Of a stretch of DNA of 64,000 nucleotides, positions 24,441 through 37,300 are shown piece by piece (the first letter of the stretch is position 1; every line of letters begins with the position of its first letter). The position numbers were made by a program, and so were the translations under genes. The DNA is from Kalaharituber pfeilii (Eukaryota; Ascomycota; Pezizomycetes; Pezizales; Pezizaceae). Location: positions 744,001 to 808,000 of the forward strand of contig WHUZ01000019.1 in the NCBI GenBank assembly GCA_015179045.1, given 5' to 3'. The notes under the pieces were generated by a model. That model was not told the DNA's origin. It made no database searches and worked only from the letters and a program-made list of their open reading frames with translations.

Positions 24441-27400
24441 AACCAAGTGTATCGTTGCGTCCATGTTGAGTAACACGCATACCTCACAATACATGTTTGC
24501 TCGCAATCTAAAGAGTGGCCCCTAGTATATCATACGCTCACTGGCAGATGTCTCTTTCCAAGCCAAGGGCGGTGCTGCCCCTCCTCTCTCTCCGCGTCTT
24601 CCGCCCGGATCGATGAAGCATCCAGATTTTGAGAGGAAATCCTAGCTGCAGTCTTGCAGGTACCCAGCCAAATGCATGCTGAACCAAGGAACCCGTCCCC
24701 CCCCGTAACACGTTGAGCTGTCAACTTGAAGCCTTAGGGAGAGCTGACTATTACGAAATACAGCCGAGTGTGCGTGCCAATGCTTGGTGTCTCATGCAAT
24801 TCGTGGCTTAGGCTCCCCTACTTGAACTGCTCCGAATTGGAGATTGTGCATGTGGAGATCACTGCTGTCTTTTGGGGAGGTTATGCTAATCTACTGTACC
24901 ACGCTTTCTTGGGTAACTATGGCTGTTTGAACTTATCCCTGATTACTCTCCCCCCCTCTCTTTGTACTTTGTGTAGAGTACTTTAGATACTTAATAAAGT
25001 CCTAGTCTCCTCTCTCACTTGATATTTGTTTTTCCTACCCATGAGGGACTGGGGTAACCTCACAAAGAGAATGTACAGCTTCAAACTTATTCCCGGAAAG
25101 TTGAATCTTCCCGGCGAAGTGCCGGGCTGAATTCTCGATTTATTCTCAAATTACACCAAGAAATCGAAATGCTGTTCTCGTGTCCAGAACTTTATCGAAA
25201 TGCAACTTAAGGAGGCAATTCAGTGTAATCCTGGCCCGTTCCAGCTGTGCAGAAGGATCCGGCAAATCTCGCTGCAAGTCATAAAACTCTGGTTCTAATG
25301 TTTATATTTCAACAAGTATAGCCCTCCTCGTGGGTTTAGACAAGTACCAATGTAGCAAGCCGAAAACTGGCCGTTTTGTTATGTTATTGGAGAAAATGGT
25401 GCTGCTGAAAAAAGAATAATGGGTCGCTCAGCCTAACCTATCTTTGAAATACAGTAACATAAGGCGAGTTTCCAGCCATAGGGCACCCTGCTTATGTTCG
25501 GCCCTGCTTGACATTCGTGTATCATTAAATTGTGACGCACGCCAGGGTTCTTGACACCAATCAATACTAATTTGTGGCTTCAAGGCTGTCGTGAACAGAA
25601 ATCCACCCCAAACCAGACAATCAGTCCGTTGATAAACAATTGTCGCTCTCACGCACATCCAGATCTCACTGCAAAATGCTCCAAAATACGTTACCCAGCC
25701 GCATTTGATGTGTGTAATCTGTCTGATATGATGACAGGTTTCTGCGAAAGGTTCCGTACTAGTATTTTCACATCCACACCCCTTTGCTAGCGGAGAATAA
25801 GAAAGGAAGGGGACGAAGAAAAAGAAAATAATGAAGGGTAGTAACGGGGATTTGGGACTACGGTCCCTGGCCACTGCGCTAGCATGGATTGAGACTAGCC
25901 ACGGCAAGGGAGCATCGTTAATCGAGTTCGATATGCCAACGAACTTCAGTGGTTGCAGCAAGGTGTCCCATAGAGCTCATACCATGTTTTGAGATTCCTG
26001 CATCTTGATGTGACATCGATCACAAATGTGGGATAGCAGGCGCCAGTCTAAGCCACCAGCGTCCTAGCGGCAGATCGAATACTTGCTGACCTGTTACTTT
26101 TTGGTGGCCAGGTTTTGTCTCGAAAGCCTAGTCTCGCAGCCAGATCAAGAGCTCACTTTTTCATGGTAAAAAGCGGCATTTGGGCAAAGCGGGGCTCAGT
26201 TGTTTTGTCAAATTTCACGATAACTTGAATCGCTGTTGTCTAAATTTATCCCACCTTACTGTAATTGTTTTCAAAATCTCTAAAGCTGGTCAGTCGGTGA
26301 ATGAATTAACTTTTTGCGGGAGTGTGGAAGGAAATTGACTATTCCGATTCGTCCAAAGGATAACTTGTAGACACAACTCTTGTGGTAAAGATCTGCAGCT
26401 GCATGACAGGGATTGCTGCCTCTAACACAGATTCGTCATGCCAAACCGCTCGCATTGTTTTAAAAGCTTGAACCCATTGTGCTGGTATTTTCTGGCTATG
26501 ATATCCGTAGTTCATTTCAAATGGACCGACTTTCGTCACTCCCCTATCATGTTGCACAAGTCAGAGCTCAGACTGAAGTTTGGCTGGTATGCTGCTGACG
26601 TTGGTGTTAACATTACGATTTTCGCGAATGGAAACCAGCGCTGAAGCACTCTTCTGATCTCTTTTGGCATGAAAGGCCTTTTGCTGCCATCATGCCAGTG
26701 GCTACATGGCGAGGCAGGCGATACAAAAACCTGGAATCCTAAAACAGGATGGAATGATAATTCCGTGGTATTGCTTGAATATCTTTTTTGACGCTTTTGT
26801 TCTCTTTTGATTGGCTTGGCATGCGGGAACAAGCAGGGGCGGAGTCGCTCACGTGGTGCACGGTTGTAACACTTCTTCCGTGCGCCGGAAAGAGAGGTAT
26901 GCAGAGAGGGCGAGCACAGAGAAGCATGTCGTTTGTCCTGCAATTGCCCTTTTGTGTGTGCGTGCAAATGCTCGCCTTCGAATTCATCCAGTCACCTGCT
27001 GTTCCTTCAAGGGTGTCGGATTGGCACTTCGTAGGGGCTGCAGGGTGCTGCCGCAATGGGAATGGAGCAATTGCAGCCATCCCTTGGGCATTGCAGAGGT
27101 CATGTATGTGCATGCTGCTTCGCGCAGGATACAGCAGCCGCAGCAGCTGATTGCTAGCAAGGCACTCTGCTTAAGCTTTGTGCTAAGAAGGTGTTCCGAC
27201 TGGTGGGGGGTGGGGGGGCAGCTGACATTCCCATGCCCACGCATCAGCATCAAGCCAGATTGTGGGATAATAGCGCTTGTCAGAAGCTGAAGCAGAGCAA
27301 GCACGCCCGGGATGGAGTACTTGCCCATCGTGATGCATTGTATCATGAAGCAAGTAATAGGACTAGTCTGGTTGCTTGACCCACGTAGGAGCAAAATAAA

Positions 27401-27520
27401 AAAGGTGCGATGGAGCTTTCCTGCGCTAGTTGATTCTAACGAAGATTTATTGCAACTCATCAAAACGAAGTTTTATAACTTAAGAATACATATATCACAC
27501 TATATCAACTCTGCCCTTCT
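24441..27520. other. Gene-poor region, no gene recognised
   Basis: About 3 kb of medium-GC sequence. The longest frame (177 codons, minus, 25428-25961) has a Phe-rich patch and no motif I recognise. Frames at 26788-27463 overlap on both strands. I see no tRNA, no element termini and no pseudogene. Confidence 0.45.
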
Positions 27521-27529
27521 TGGCATCAC

Positions 27530-28245
27530 GGGGTCCGCCAAGGCCCGACTGCCAAGGCCGCAGATCGTCCGACGACACCAAGTCCAACGACCCTCTATCA
27601 TACGGGCTCTGCGCTGCTGACCGCTTCGCGGCGTGCGTGTGTGCAAGCAAGCCATACTCGCTGCAAGCCGCAAGTCCGCGGCCCTTCATCGTGCGGGACA
27701 GCGTGTTAATCTCGCGATGCTCGGCGCGGAGGCCTGCTGCCCTCGCCGCACGTGCGGAGCTAGCCGGCCAAGCCGGCCACGCCAAGTCAAGCCTGGGCGC
27801 AGCCTCTGCAGCTCGGACAGAGCCGCCTCCTATACCACTTGGCCCCCCGAGGCATCCATCGTTCACGAGAATTTTGACGGCACGCCCCCCCCGCAACTGC
27901 CGAGGAAGAGGCCACCCCACGCACGACGGAGACGGAGAGAGTGCGAGCCACAGCCGCCCCCATAACACCGCAGGAGTCTGGAGCACAGCGGCGCGGCTAG
28001 AGACGATACAGCGGGGCAGAGGAAAAAAGGGATTCGTCCGTAGTCGCCAGCAGAGGAACGTACTGTACGCACGTATCATAGGCAACGCACTCACATCATC
28101 CGCCTATCACACGCTTGTCAACAGCCCCCGCTGCCAGCACCCCCTCCCGCCCCCCAGCTAGAGCGCAGCCTGACGCAGAGCACCCTTCTGCTTCATTCCC
28201 ACATTGTGCACATCGCTCAAACTGCCTCGATTCCCCAGCTCCACT
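27530..28245 (+). promoter_or_regulatory. GC-rich island upstream of the TMEM115-like gene
   Basis: GC-rich sequence with C-rich strings runs up to the ATG at 28246. Overlapping frames of about 200 codons on both strands (27495-28161) have no protein features. The last 60 bases look like a short leader. Regulatory role is inferred from position. Confidence 0.35.
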
Positions 28246-29484
28246 ATGCCTCCGCGGTTCAACATACCCCCCTTAACCAGGTCGTGTCTGCTGTCCACCA
28301 TCGGCCTGAGTGTACTATACGGTACGATAAGATACAACCAATTGATCAACCGTCCGTCTGGGGACACCACCCCTCCGGATGCATATACCATCCCCTTCCT
28401 CACTATTGTCCCAGGTCTTTCGATAGTTTATCCATGGGTGTTTGTCCTTGCTTCTTTCGTTGAAACTAACATTTTCAACTTGGCTATAACGCTATCGACG
28501 CTGTTTTATGGTGGAAAGTATCTGGAGAGGGCATGGGGCTCAGCAGAGTTTGGAAAGTTCTTGCTTGTTGTCAGTTTGGTGCCAAATTTTGTGGCATTCA
28601 CCTTATTCAACCTCTGGTTTGTGCTGACCGGGAGCACATTTTTTGCGTATGAGCATCACCTCCGCCCCCCCTGATGACGTAATTTTGGATACTGAAATAT
28701 CAACATTGGCTACAGATTCAGGACGGTGTGCGGTGGAATAGCACTGCAAGCGAGCTTTCTTGTGGCATTCAAACAGCTGGTCCCTGAACACACAGTCACA
28801 ATTTTCAGAGGTGTTGTCAAGATTCGTGTAAAGGTGACTGGACATCAGCCCTGATCACATTCAGGACGCTTACTAACCCTAGACTAGCACTTTCCTGCAA
28901 TCTTTCTGCTGATCAATCTGATCTCATGGCCGATCTTCCGCACGGACGTCTCGATGGTACTGGCCTTCCTCGGCTTTTTCACTTCATGGACTTATCTACG
29001 GTTCTTCAAGACGTCCTACCCTGATCTTGGATCTGCAGAATCTCCTCAAATCAAGGGTGACGCTTCCGAGACCTTCTCACTTGCCAACTTCTTTCCTGAT
29101 CCGATTCAGCGCCCCGTGGCCATCATTTCTGATGCAGTTTACAACATCTTGATTACGTTGAAGATTTGTACACCATTCTCCGCAGAGGACATCTCCGCAA
29201 GCAATAGTCGTCACAATACAGCAGGCGGAGATGTGGGTCTCAGTTCGATCTTTATTAGTGGAGGAGGGCCCTCAGGTGGACGAGGCATCGGCGGAAGCAC
29301 GAGGGCAGAGGCTGAACGCAGGCGAGCAATGGCTTTGAAGGCACTGGATCAAAGGCTACATGCAGTAAGCAGTAAGGCTGCTACCACACCGCCGACCCAA
29401 GCCGCAGCCACAACCGTGAACGCAGGAAGCAGTAACAATGGCGCAAATGCCCTGGGGGAAACCAAATTTGACCCTCACAATTGA
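28246..29484 (+). CDS. TMEM115-type multi-pass Golgi membrane protein, 3 exons
   Basis: Exons 28246-28646, 28716-28833 and 28888-29484 join in frame to 371 codons. The N-terminal half has several hydrophobic segments (for example LVVSLVPNFVAFTLFNLWFV and HFPAIFLLINLI). Family motifs are FYGGKYLERAWGSAEFGKFL, FFTSWTYLRF, GDASETFSLANFFPDPIQRP and CTPFSAEDISA. The soluble tail ends in RAEAERRRAMALKALDQRL and a low-complexity Ala/Asn stretch. This is the rhomboid-like TMEM115 family (yeast YOL107W), which in animals acts in Golgi-to-ER retrograde transport; the same role here is inferred from family. It lacks rhomboid catalytic residues, as usual for the family. Upstream in-frame non-ATG codons exist, but 28246 is the first ATG. 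Confidence 0.92.
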
Positions 29485-30353
29485 TGATTTACTTAAAATA
29501 TTGCAATGTGGGGCTTGCTTGACATTTTATGGAACTTGGGGCGGCCTAAAAAGCACAAAAAATAAGACGAGAAACGAGTCATGATATCTTTGTTGATAAT
29601 GGATCCTTTTTTCTTAGCAAAAAAAATGCCATTGGACTTACTACGATTATTCTATCCTCTTTCGTTACTCAACTTTGGAGAATTCATGTAGATATCTTTT
29701 TTTGTTTTATCGTTTATTACCCTTTGATTTGACAGTTGAATGTCTTTTTGATTGATTGATCTGTTTGTAATTTACTCTACGGCGGGGATGCTTTTGCGTT
29801 CTCGTTCCCGTCTGACAAATAATTTCATCTATTGGTTTTATACTTTTTTTTAATATATCTTTCGTTTGCCGTGTTTAAGAACAGAAAACAATGCATAAGC
29901 GAGAATATAAGTTGAGAAAGTCGTCTCGTCTGTATATGTGGTTTGTTGCCTGTTAGATGTTTGAAGGAGGTATGTGTGCACTATTGACATTGGTACTTGG
30001 TGGCTGAACCGATACAAAATTAGTGGCGGGGCCTTTTTTTTTTTTTTTTTTTCTTTTTTTTCCCCCCTTTTTTTCCCTTTTTCAGGGGCATTGGTAAAGT
30101 AGTGGTAGGGGATTATTCATGTTTTTTTTTGTTTTTTTTCACTCAGTCAGCGATGAAGGAAAGTTCCCGCAAAAGCTTGAGGACAATGGAGAATGGGGGA
30201 ATAAGCGCAAACGCCGATGGGGGGATATATACAATCAAACGGGGCGAAAATTTCAGAAATGCACTTTCCATGGACTGCGATTGCGATTGGGCGGAATGTT
30301 CTAACTGCACAAACGAAGACAATTGCCTTTAAGCTTTTTCAACAGTCGACTAC
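29485..30353. other. Intergenic region with poly(T)
   Basis: AT-rich 3' flank of the TMEM115-like gene with T-rich runs at about 30032-30080 and 30119-30140. Short frames at 30102-30516 have no protein features. Confidence 0.5.
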
Positions 30354-30362
30354 TTATATAAG
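30354..30362 (+). promoter_or_regulatory. TATA box candidate of the gamma-glutamylcyclotransferase gene
   Basis: The sequence TTATATAAG lies about 155 bp before the ATG at 30517, with a CT-rich stretch in between. A core promoter role is inferred from sequence and distance. Confidence 0.45.
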
Positions 30363-30516
30363 ACCCCACTCTCGCACGTTCGTCAACCTCGTAAGACATA
30401 TATTCTATCCTACCGATATAGGTGTATCCCTACCCATTTGCACACCCCGAACACCTCGTCGATCAAAAGCAGCATCACAGACCCATTGCCAGCATAGTCA
30501 CAACCTTGACCACTGA

Positions 30517-31305
30517 ATGTCGCCATCCATAATCACCACCATCTCCACCTCCCTGACCCCTCCCTATCCACCCTACCCCCCCTGGGACCCCACCACAGCT
30601 CTCGTACCCCCACCCACCACTTCCGACAACGGCCACCCACCCTCTCCCGCTCTCGAACGCTACTACTATTTCGCCTATGGCTCCAATCTGTGGCATTCCC
30701 AGATGTCGCACCGGTGCCCTTCCTCCCGCCTAATCGGCACCGGCTACCTCCACGGCTACCGCTGGATAATCTCTGCGCGTGGCTACGCCAACGTCGTCCC
30801 GTCCCACTCCCCGTCCCCTTGCACCAGCGCAAACACCGATGGGACTTATGGCGCCATCTATACCCTCTCTCCGACTGACCTCGCCACCCTCGACCTGTAC
30901 GAGGGCGTCGACGTCACCCCCGTGCCATGCTATCTCAAGGTTACAATGCCGATTCGGCTCCTTTCGGCGCCGGGCCCTGAAAAGGGGGTCGACGTCATCC
31001 CGTGTCTTGTGTATGTAGATCCGAGGACGCAGGAAGGCGTCGTGAGGGAGGAGTACATACGGAGGATTAATTTGGGGTTGAGGGACGCGGGATTGCCGAA
31101 GGAATGGGTGAGGAAGGTCGTCAGGAGATGGATTCCAACGGAGGAGGGCGACGAAAGTGAATCAGAGGAGGAAGAGAAGTGCGATGAGGACGAGAGAGGA
31201 GGGGTGCTAGAAGAGGTCGATGATGAGGTGGGGTGGGGTGGGAGGAAGGTGATAGCGAAGAGGGAAGACGACGGGGTCGTGCATTGGGTGCCGACGGGAG
31301 AGTAG
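30517..31305 (+). CDS. Gamma-glutamylcyclotransferase-like protein
   Basis: Single exon of 262 codons. After a Pro-rich N-terminus of about 45 residues comes the GGCT-fold signature YYYFAYGSNLW (about 50-59), which binds the gamma-glutamyl substrate. The acidic residue expected for catalysis lies in LDLYEGVDVTP (Glu about 129), and LVYVDP follows later. Members convert gamma-glutamyl amino acids to 5-oxoproline and free amino acid in glutathione turnover. The exact substrate cannot be told from sequence. The C-terminus has an acidic insert (DESESEEEEKCDEDERGG) before a last strand-like segment, making the protein longer than a minimal GGCT of about 190 residues. The downstream neighbour (polymerase iota) is convergent, about 380 bp away. 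Confidence 0.88.
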   Translation: MSPSIITTISTSLTPPYPPYPPWDPTTALVPPPTTSDNGHPPSPALERYYYFAYGSNLWHSQMSHRCPSSRLIGTGYLHGYRWIISARGYANVVPSHSPSPCTSANTDGTYGAIYTLSPTDLATLDLYEGVDVTPVPCYLKVTMPIRLLSAPGPEKGVDVIPCLVYVDPRTQEGVVREEYIRRINLGLRDAGLPKEWVRKVVRRWIPTEEGDESESEEEEKCDEDERGGVLEEVDDEVGWGGRKVIAKREDDGVVHWVPTGE

Positions 31306-31682
31306 TGGTCTGTGTGTGTTGCCACAGAGAACTACAGGATACCTATGGAAGTCCCTATATACCTGCAAACAGTCGTTTTCACCCAAAACACCCACCACAA
31401 ATCAAGTAGAGAACCAATAGGATAGAAAATTCCAATTTAGATTTCACGTTTCAGAACAATACCTTGTAAGCTCCCAAATCGCAAGCAACCCAAAAAAATG
31501 TCAGTATTTCATGATCTCTCGTAGATATGTAAAAACGTCATTAAAAACGGTGAAAGAGATGAAAAAGAAACCTAGGGTATATCAGAATTTATCTATTCCT
31601 CCCATAATCCTAATCCAATTCCAATTTCAATTCAACATTAATCTCTACCCACACACACCCATTCGTTAGCTCGCTCACTCGC

Positions 31683-34309
31683 TCAACCTATGGTATGCTG
31701 CTGCCCCTCCACATCCTCCATCTCGTGAAATCTCGCATGCGCCTCCACGGCAAACATCATCACCCAAGCTCCGCACCGTGGACAGTCTACTCCATCGCCT
31801 CCAAGTGACCCGCCCATCGTCATCTGCATATCCTCGTCCCCATCACCGCTATCCCCACTTAAGTCTTCATCTCTATCGTCATCATCATCACTACCATCAG
31901 ACCTAGACCACATCTCATTGCCACTCCCTCTGTCCCAATCCCCACCAAAAATCGTACTGCTCTCCCCTTTCACTTCCTCCTCTTCCTCCTCTTCCTCCTC
32001 CCTCCTCCTCTTCTTCCCTCCCCGCAACATCTCCCTCACATCCCCCATAGGCCCGACTTCACCATCCCCCATATTCACAACGGCCACATTTACCAACTGC
32101 AACACCACACCTCCTTCGCCGCCCAAGCCCACACATGTCCTCCTCAACAACGGCACTGCGACCTCCCTCACTAACCTCTCCACCACCGTCTGCATGCTCA
32201 TCCCCTTCGCCGATCCAATCGAAAACACATACCTGGGCAGCGCTGTCGACCTTGATATCCTCGCTCCCCACTGCACCATCGCATCCCGAGGGCGGATGGA
32301 GAGGCGGAAGGTCCGCGGGTAGGCTATCCACCTCCTTCCACTACCGCCACTCCCATCCTCATCCCCATCAACCAAATCCTTCAGCATCCTCCCTACCAAC
32401 TTCCCAACCAGCCCCAAAAGAACTTTCTCTATCTCCCCTTTTTTTGTTCCAACATGCAACCCCTTGAAAGTATCCTCGATGCTAATCTGGCTCGGCACGA
32501 CGCTGGCCTGAGAGACCGCACTCCTATCGATGCCATGTAGCCACCCCCAAATTCTCCCTGCTAAATCTCGAGACCCAATGGCGCGACATATACTTTCCAG
32601 GTTCAACTTTTGTCTCGCATCATAGACGCTGACTGGGGTTCGTATTTTCCCGGAATAAATCTCCTCCGCATTCAGCCCCGCACTGGCTAAATTGGGGAGA
32701 CCAAGCACCTCTCCCCTTAGCACTTGTGCCGTCTTATACCCGATTCCTGGAACCTTTCCAATCTCATGTGTATCGAGAAAGTGTTGAGTAGCCGATGGGA
32801 TTAGCAAAGTCTGTTTATTGGGCTTATTAACGCTGCCAACGAGTTTCGAGGTGAGTTTGGAAGTCGAGATCCCAGCGGAGGAAGTGTAGTTGAAGATATT
32901 GTGAATTTGGGTGCGGAGGTAGTGGGAGAGGTGAACGGCGAGGAAGAGGCGTTTGTAGAGGTGTGATGACGGATTGTCTGAGGTGCTACATTGCGAGTAT
33001 TCGAGTGAATCTCCAGAATGGTCCTGAATCTCGGGTTGAAGATCTATCGTGTCGCTGGATGGGTATGTATGCGCCGGTAAGTGGTTCCAGCGGAACAGAA
33101 AGCCCTTGGCAGGGTCCTCTTTCGAGAGGCGGAAGTATCCGAGCTTGCGATTCTTCTGGTCATCCTCATTTTCTGTGAGGATTGTGGTATTGCTGTAGCC
33201 GTTCTTGGAGCTGCTGGTGGAGGAAGTTTTTGCCCTTTGTGTAGCGCTGGCGGGAAGGGCAAACGACGATGATAATCGTGGTGGTGCGGACAGTGATGAT
33301 GATGTCGTTGCCGATGCGGGGAAGTCGCCGACATCGAAAAGGGCCAAGTTGAAGTCGATCATCGGTGTTACGTCTAGGAAGACCTGTGAGTGGACAGTTA
33401 GTCGAATCATGTGATCGGTGGGGGGAGGGGCTAGAGTTAGCGGGTTAGTGCGGGTAGGAATGGGCAATGCAGGGGCCATGGACCTGCGCGTGGCGGAGAT
33501 GGGAAAATGAATGTGTTCGGCTTGTGGGAGTTTGTGCCGATGCATGATACTAACTTCGTCAAAGCCGAGCCGCTCGGTCGTGTGGCCCCAGATGAAATCT
33601 CGTACGTAAAGCCATAGCTTTTTGGAGGCGTCTCCTGCATGCAGGGACCAAATGAGAAATACCAGGTTAGTCACGATCTTGAGCTAGAAATGGAAGTGGA
33701 GGGTGAAGTGGAGGGGATAACAACACGCACGGAAACGAGAGAGATCCTCGCCGTTCACGATGATTAGGTCCGGGCAGGCTTTTTTGGCTTCGGAGATGAG
33801 TTGGAGTTTTTTGACTCCCTGGGTAGGTGGGAAAGTGAAGGGGCGGAGAGCAGAGAATGTTAGTCGTGAGGATTGGGAGCAGAGGAAGCTGGGGGTGTGC
33901 GGGGGGGGATTGTTGAAGGGGCAGGTTGGGGCAGGGAATGGAGGTGAGCAAGGGGTGGGGGAAGAAGGAATGAGAGGGGAGGCGGAAGCAGGGTGGGGGG
34001 TTACTCCAACGCAACGAACGCACCCGTGCCCTGGCCACATAGTTGCACGTTGCCAGTATGTTCTTCTGCTGGATGCCCAGCGGCAGCGCGCGCAGCTCCG
34101 GCCGCTCGTTCTCGATCACGGACGCATAGAAGCAGTCGTAGTCCTTTCGATTACTCCCAGTGTGTTTGTCAGCCAGATGACGACGGATGTCTCTGAGAAG
34201 AATGCGAGGTGGTGGTTATAGTGGGACGCACAATGTGCACGATGATGCGGTCATGACCGTCATGTGCAGGTGCGGGTGCAGGTGCAGGCGCGATCTCCGC
34301 CTTGGACAT
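31683..34309 (-). CDS. Y-family translesion DNA polymerase, iota type, 5 exons
   Basis: Minus-strand exons 34309-34232, 34143-34024, 33818-33731, 33634-33555 and 33383-31683 join in frame to 688 codons. Motif I is RIIVHIDYDCFYASV, with the first metal-binding Asp. LPLGIQQKNILATCNYVARARG and SEAKKACPDLIIVNGEDLSRFR give the fingers region, and LGFDEVFLDVTPMID the second catalytic cluster. A helix-hairpin-helix-like thumb (IGKVPGIGYKTAQVLRG) and a little-finger region follow. The C-terminus holds a long acidic stretch (EEEEEEEEEV, DDDDDRDED) and a C-x2-C...H-x3-H element, CPRCGAWVMMFAVEAHARFH. That element looks like a ubiquitin-binding UBZ finger, which in other translesion polymerases binds ubiquitylated PCNA. 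The alternating APAPAPAPA in exon 1 is low-complexity. The role is error-prone bypass of DNA damage in the nucleus. Confidence 0.9.
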
Positions 34310-37300
34310 CGTGAGCCATAAATTGCTCGAGTATCGCCTCGTCCCCGCTGGCGCTGCAGGTATATCTCTGTGCAGTGAAGGGCGTATTTGGGCGGCAGGC
34401 TAAGTGATATTGGCGAGCTGCGGCGTGCGGTCTATCATATCGCAGCCCCGTGACGGCGCCAAGAACAGCAACAGCAGCGGAGGTCACGAGACATGCCCGC
34501 CAGCAGACGCTTGTCGGCGAGTCCCGCTCGTGCAAAGCGAACGCGAAGCGGATTTGGCCAGGGGCTCGACGCACGATTGATGCGCGCCTCACCATCTGCC
34601 TCGGCCAGGTGCGGTCGGCCAATCAGAATGCGCTCGTCTCCGCACGAGTGCGAACGGCAAGCCTGTATCATATCATAGGCCGAGAAACCATCCGACCAGC
34701 ATCACTGCGCATCAGAGGGTGTGTGCTTCATATTAGGTACATAGGCACGTAACCTGTGCATGCTGATGCTCTTGCAAAATGCATAAACATGAACTGAGCT
34801 GTGTGCTGTCCCAGGAGGGTGTGGAGATCTAGCTCGCCAAATCCTCTCCAAGGGTATTATCATCAAACGCGTACAAGCAAGCATCCATAATTATTCCAAG
34901 AAAAGAAATGCTTGCGCGCGGTCCTCATGTGAATCGTGCAGGTCTGCCTCATGCGCGCATTAGAGAAGAATTAACCCAGCCCAGGTGCCTGAGCCTTGCT
35001 GGTAGGAACGGCCCTCGCCTCGATTTCAAAAAGCTCGGCCTCGCTGCAACTACCCCCTCGTAAGAGGCTCTATGGCGTGTCGTGGTCCGAGATTGGGCAT
35101 TCCAGAAATTCAAGGATTACGGCATTGAGGCAGTCCTTTCTCTTGTCCCTGGTGCCAACCACATGACTGAACCGCAGCCGCTCAACCGGCGACAGGAATT
35201 TACACATGAACCATCAGCCCGTTTCGAAACACCAGAGACTACTTCAACAATGCCTCTGCATCACGTGCGAAGGCGCAATGCTGCATTTTAGGGTTTGGGG
35301 GTATGCATGCTGACGCTGTGTGCGTATGATACGGTTTGAGCTTCTGTCGTCTGGGCCAGGGCGGGACCCTTGCAAGGACAATATGCTACATGGGGTGCTT
35401 ATCCTTTGTGTTAAGTCATTGGAGAACCAAGATTGCAAAACGGGCTAAGCTGCTTGCGGCGGGGCTTGACCCTTTTGCCCGGTCCAGGGTGGGGGGGTGG
35501 TGGGGGGTGGTGGGGGGGTGGTGGGGGGGTGGGGTGTCAGATGCGCCGCCTAATTTTACGCCAAGCGAGGCGGCGGCGGCGGCAGTTATGATACCTGTTG
35601 TCACCGAAAAGCATGTGCAAATTTAATGGTGCTGGACGTGCCGTTAACGCTGCGAAGTGTGCAACGTACGAGTACAGTAACGTGTGACGGGTGGGGTGCA
35701 GAGACACAGCAGTCGACACGCGAGAGGTGCAGAAACGGCGATTGGCATCGCGAGAGTCGATAGTGAGGAACTCGATGGGGGGTGCGGGGCGGCAGGTATA
35801 TCAGATCGAGATCGATTTCAAGGTGCTGCTGTGCATAGTCCACTCAGCGCATTCGATGCCACACCGTGGCCGGCTGCTCTCGTTTCGGCATGGGTGTGAT
35901 TGCCAGCGGTAGCTTGGGGGGGGGGTGCGCAGGCTTGGGGAGCTTCGTTTGTCCGGCACCGTGCTGGTACTACTTACTGTATCATACTAGTAGGGGGAGA
36001 TCAAGATCTACCTCGTCTCGGTCGCACTTGACACTCTTCGGCGCTGGCTCGGCGGTTCCACCACACGAGCCAGAGTAGAGCCTGTCCACGGCTGGGCGTA
36101 GGTCAAGCTGCTTTCTGCGTGCACCGCGGATGCCTGCCGGCGCGGGGCGTGGAGGTGTGCGCTTGGGGCGAGCGATGCGTGCGTGTGCCCGCGCTGTGGT
36201 ATGGGGCCTCAGTGGGCAATGATCAATGACGACTGAGAACGCCCCAGAGAGGTGTCTGCTGCCTCTTGGACTCTGCGCATACCACACCCGCCCCCCCGCC
36301 CCCCGCCCCCCCCCGCTGCACGCCTCAGCTCGTTACTATGATATCTCCCACCAACCATGCTGCACCCCCCTTGCCCTCCTCCCCCTCCTCTTCGCCCTCC
36401 CTCCCCCAATTCCACTACATATAGCTGCCGCAAATCCTCCAGACATTTACAGCGGTCGAGGGAGCAGCAGTCCGCTTCGTACTTCCCTCCTTGCTTGTCC
36501 GAGCCCTTCTCCTCTTCTTGCCTGAGGCTGCAAGTAGATTCATAAAGCAGGCACGGGAAGCAGGATCCGAGGGAACAGAAGCAGGAAACAAGAAACGCTG
36601 CGGCACAGCGCTGCTTTGCAACTTTGCTCGACGTCTGCATCGGCATCCCCCTTCGGCTGCGCAGCGAGTGGCTGCGCTTGTACATACTTAGTCACTTGCG
36701 CGCCCCCAGCTAGCAAGCAAGCAAGCAAGCAAGCAAGACTGAAACAAGGCGCCCATCCGAGCTATACCGACTGAACGCCGAGAAACCGAGAAAGCTCGCT
36801 CCCTGAGCATCTGCTCACTTGCTCCCGCCCGCGCAATTGCAGCCAGCCAGCCAGCCCGCGAATCATCTCGACGCAAGTATCTGCCGTTGCTCTCCTGCTT
36901 TTCTGCTTCGTACGACAAGCAGCCCACTTTCTTGTCCGCATCCCCGTCCCGAAGCTTCCAGCACCCCACGCAGAGTAAGTGTTATCTATTTTCTTCACCT
37001 CAGCGAGACTCAGGCACCCAGCGGCACTGGCACTGGCACTGGCACTGGTCGCTCCGTCTGCTGCTGCGTTGCCGTTCAGCAGGGCACCAAGCAGGGCAGG
37101 ATGTCGCTGGGCCGGCAATGGCTGCTTCTTAGCGCGGTTGTGCCCTTTGCGCTATCCACGGCTCCCACTAACGTTAGCCAGTCGGCGTTACTGTACCCCA
37201 GACCCTCCCACGGCTCCCCCCCAAAACCCCACCCTGGGAGAAACAAATACCCAGCAATCCGCCCCCCCCGCCCGCACGTGCGAACCTCCCGAGCTTGTGA

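Noticed and set aside
25428..25961. Minus-strand 177-codon frame
   Set aside because: A poly-Phe patch from A/G-rich DNA, no domain and no splice partner; kept only as part of the gene-poor region.
27495..28161. Frames of about 200 codons on both strands before the TMEM115-like gene
   Set aside because: Same composition effect, with no motif; the region lies directly upstream of a clear gene start.
33667..34119. Stand-alone 150-codon minus-strand protein
   Set aside because: It is exon 2 of the polymerase iota gene read through into its intron.
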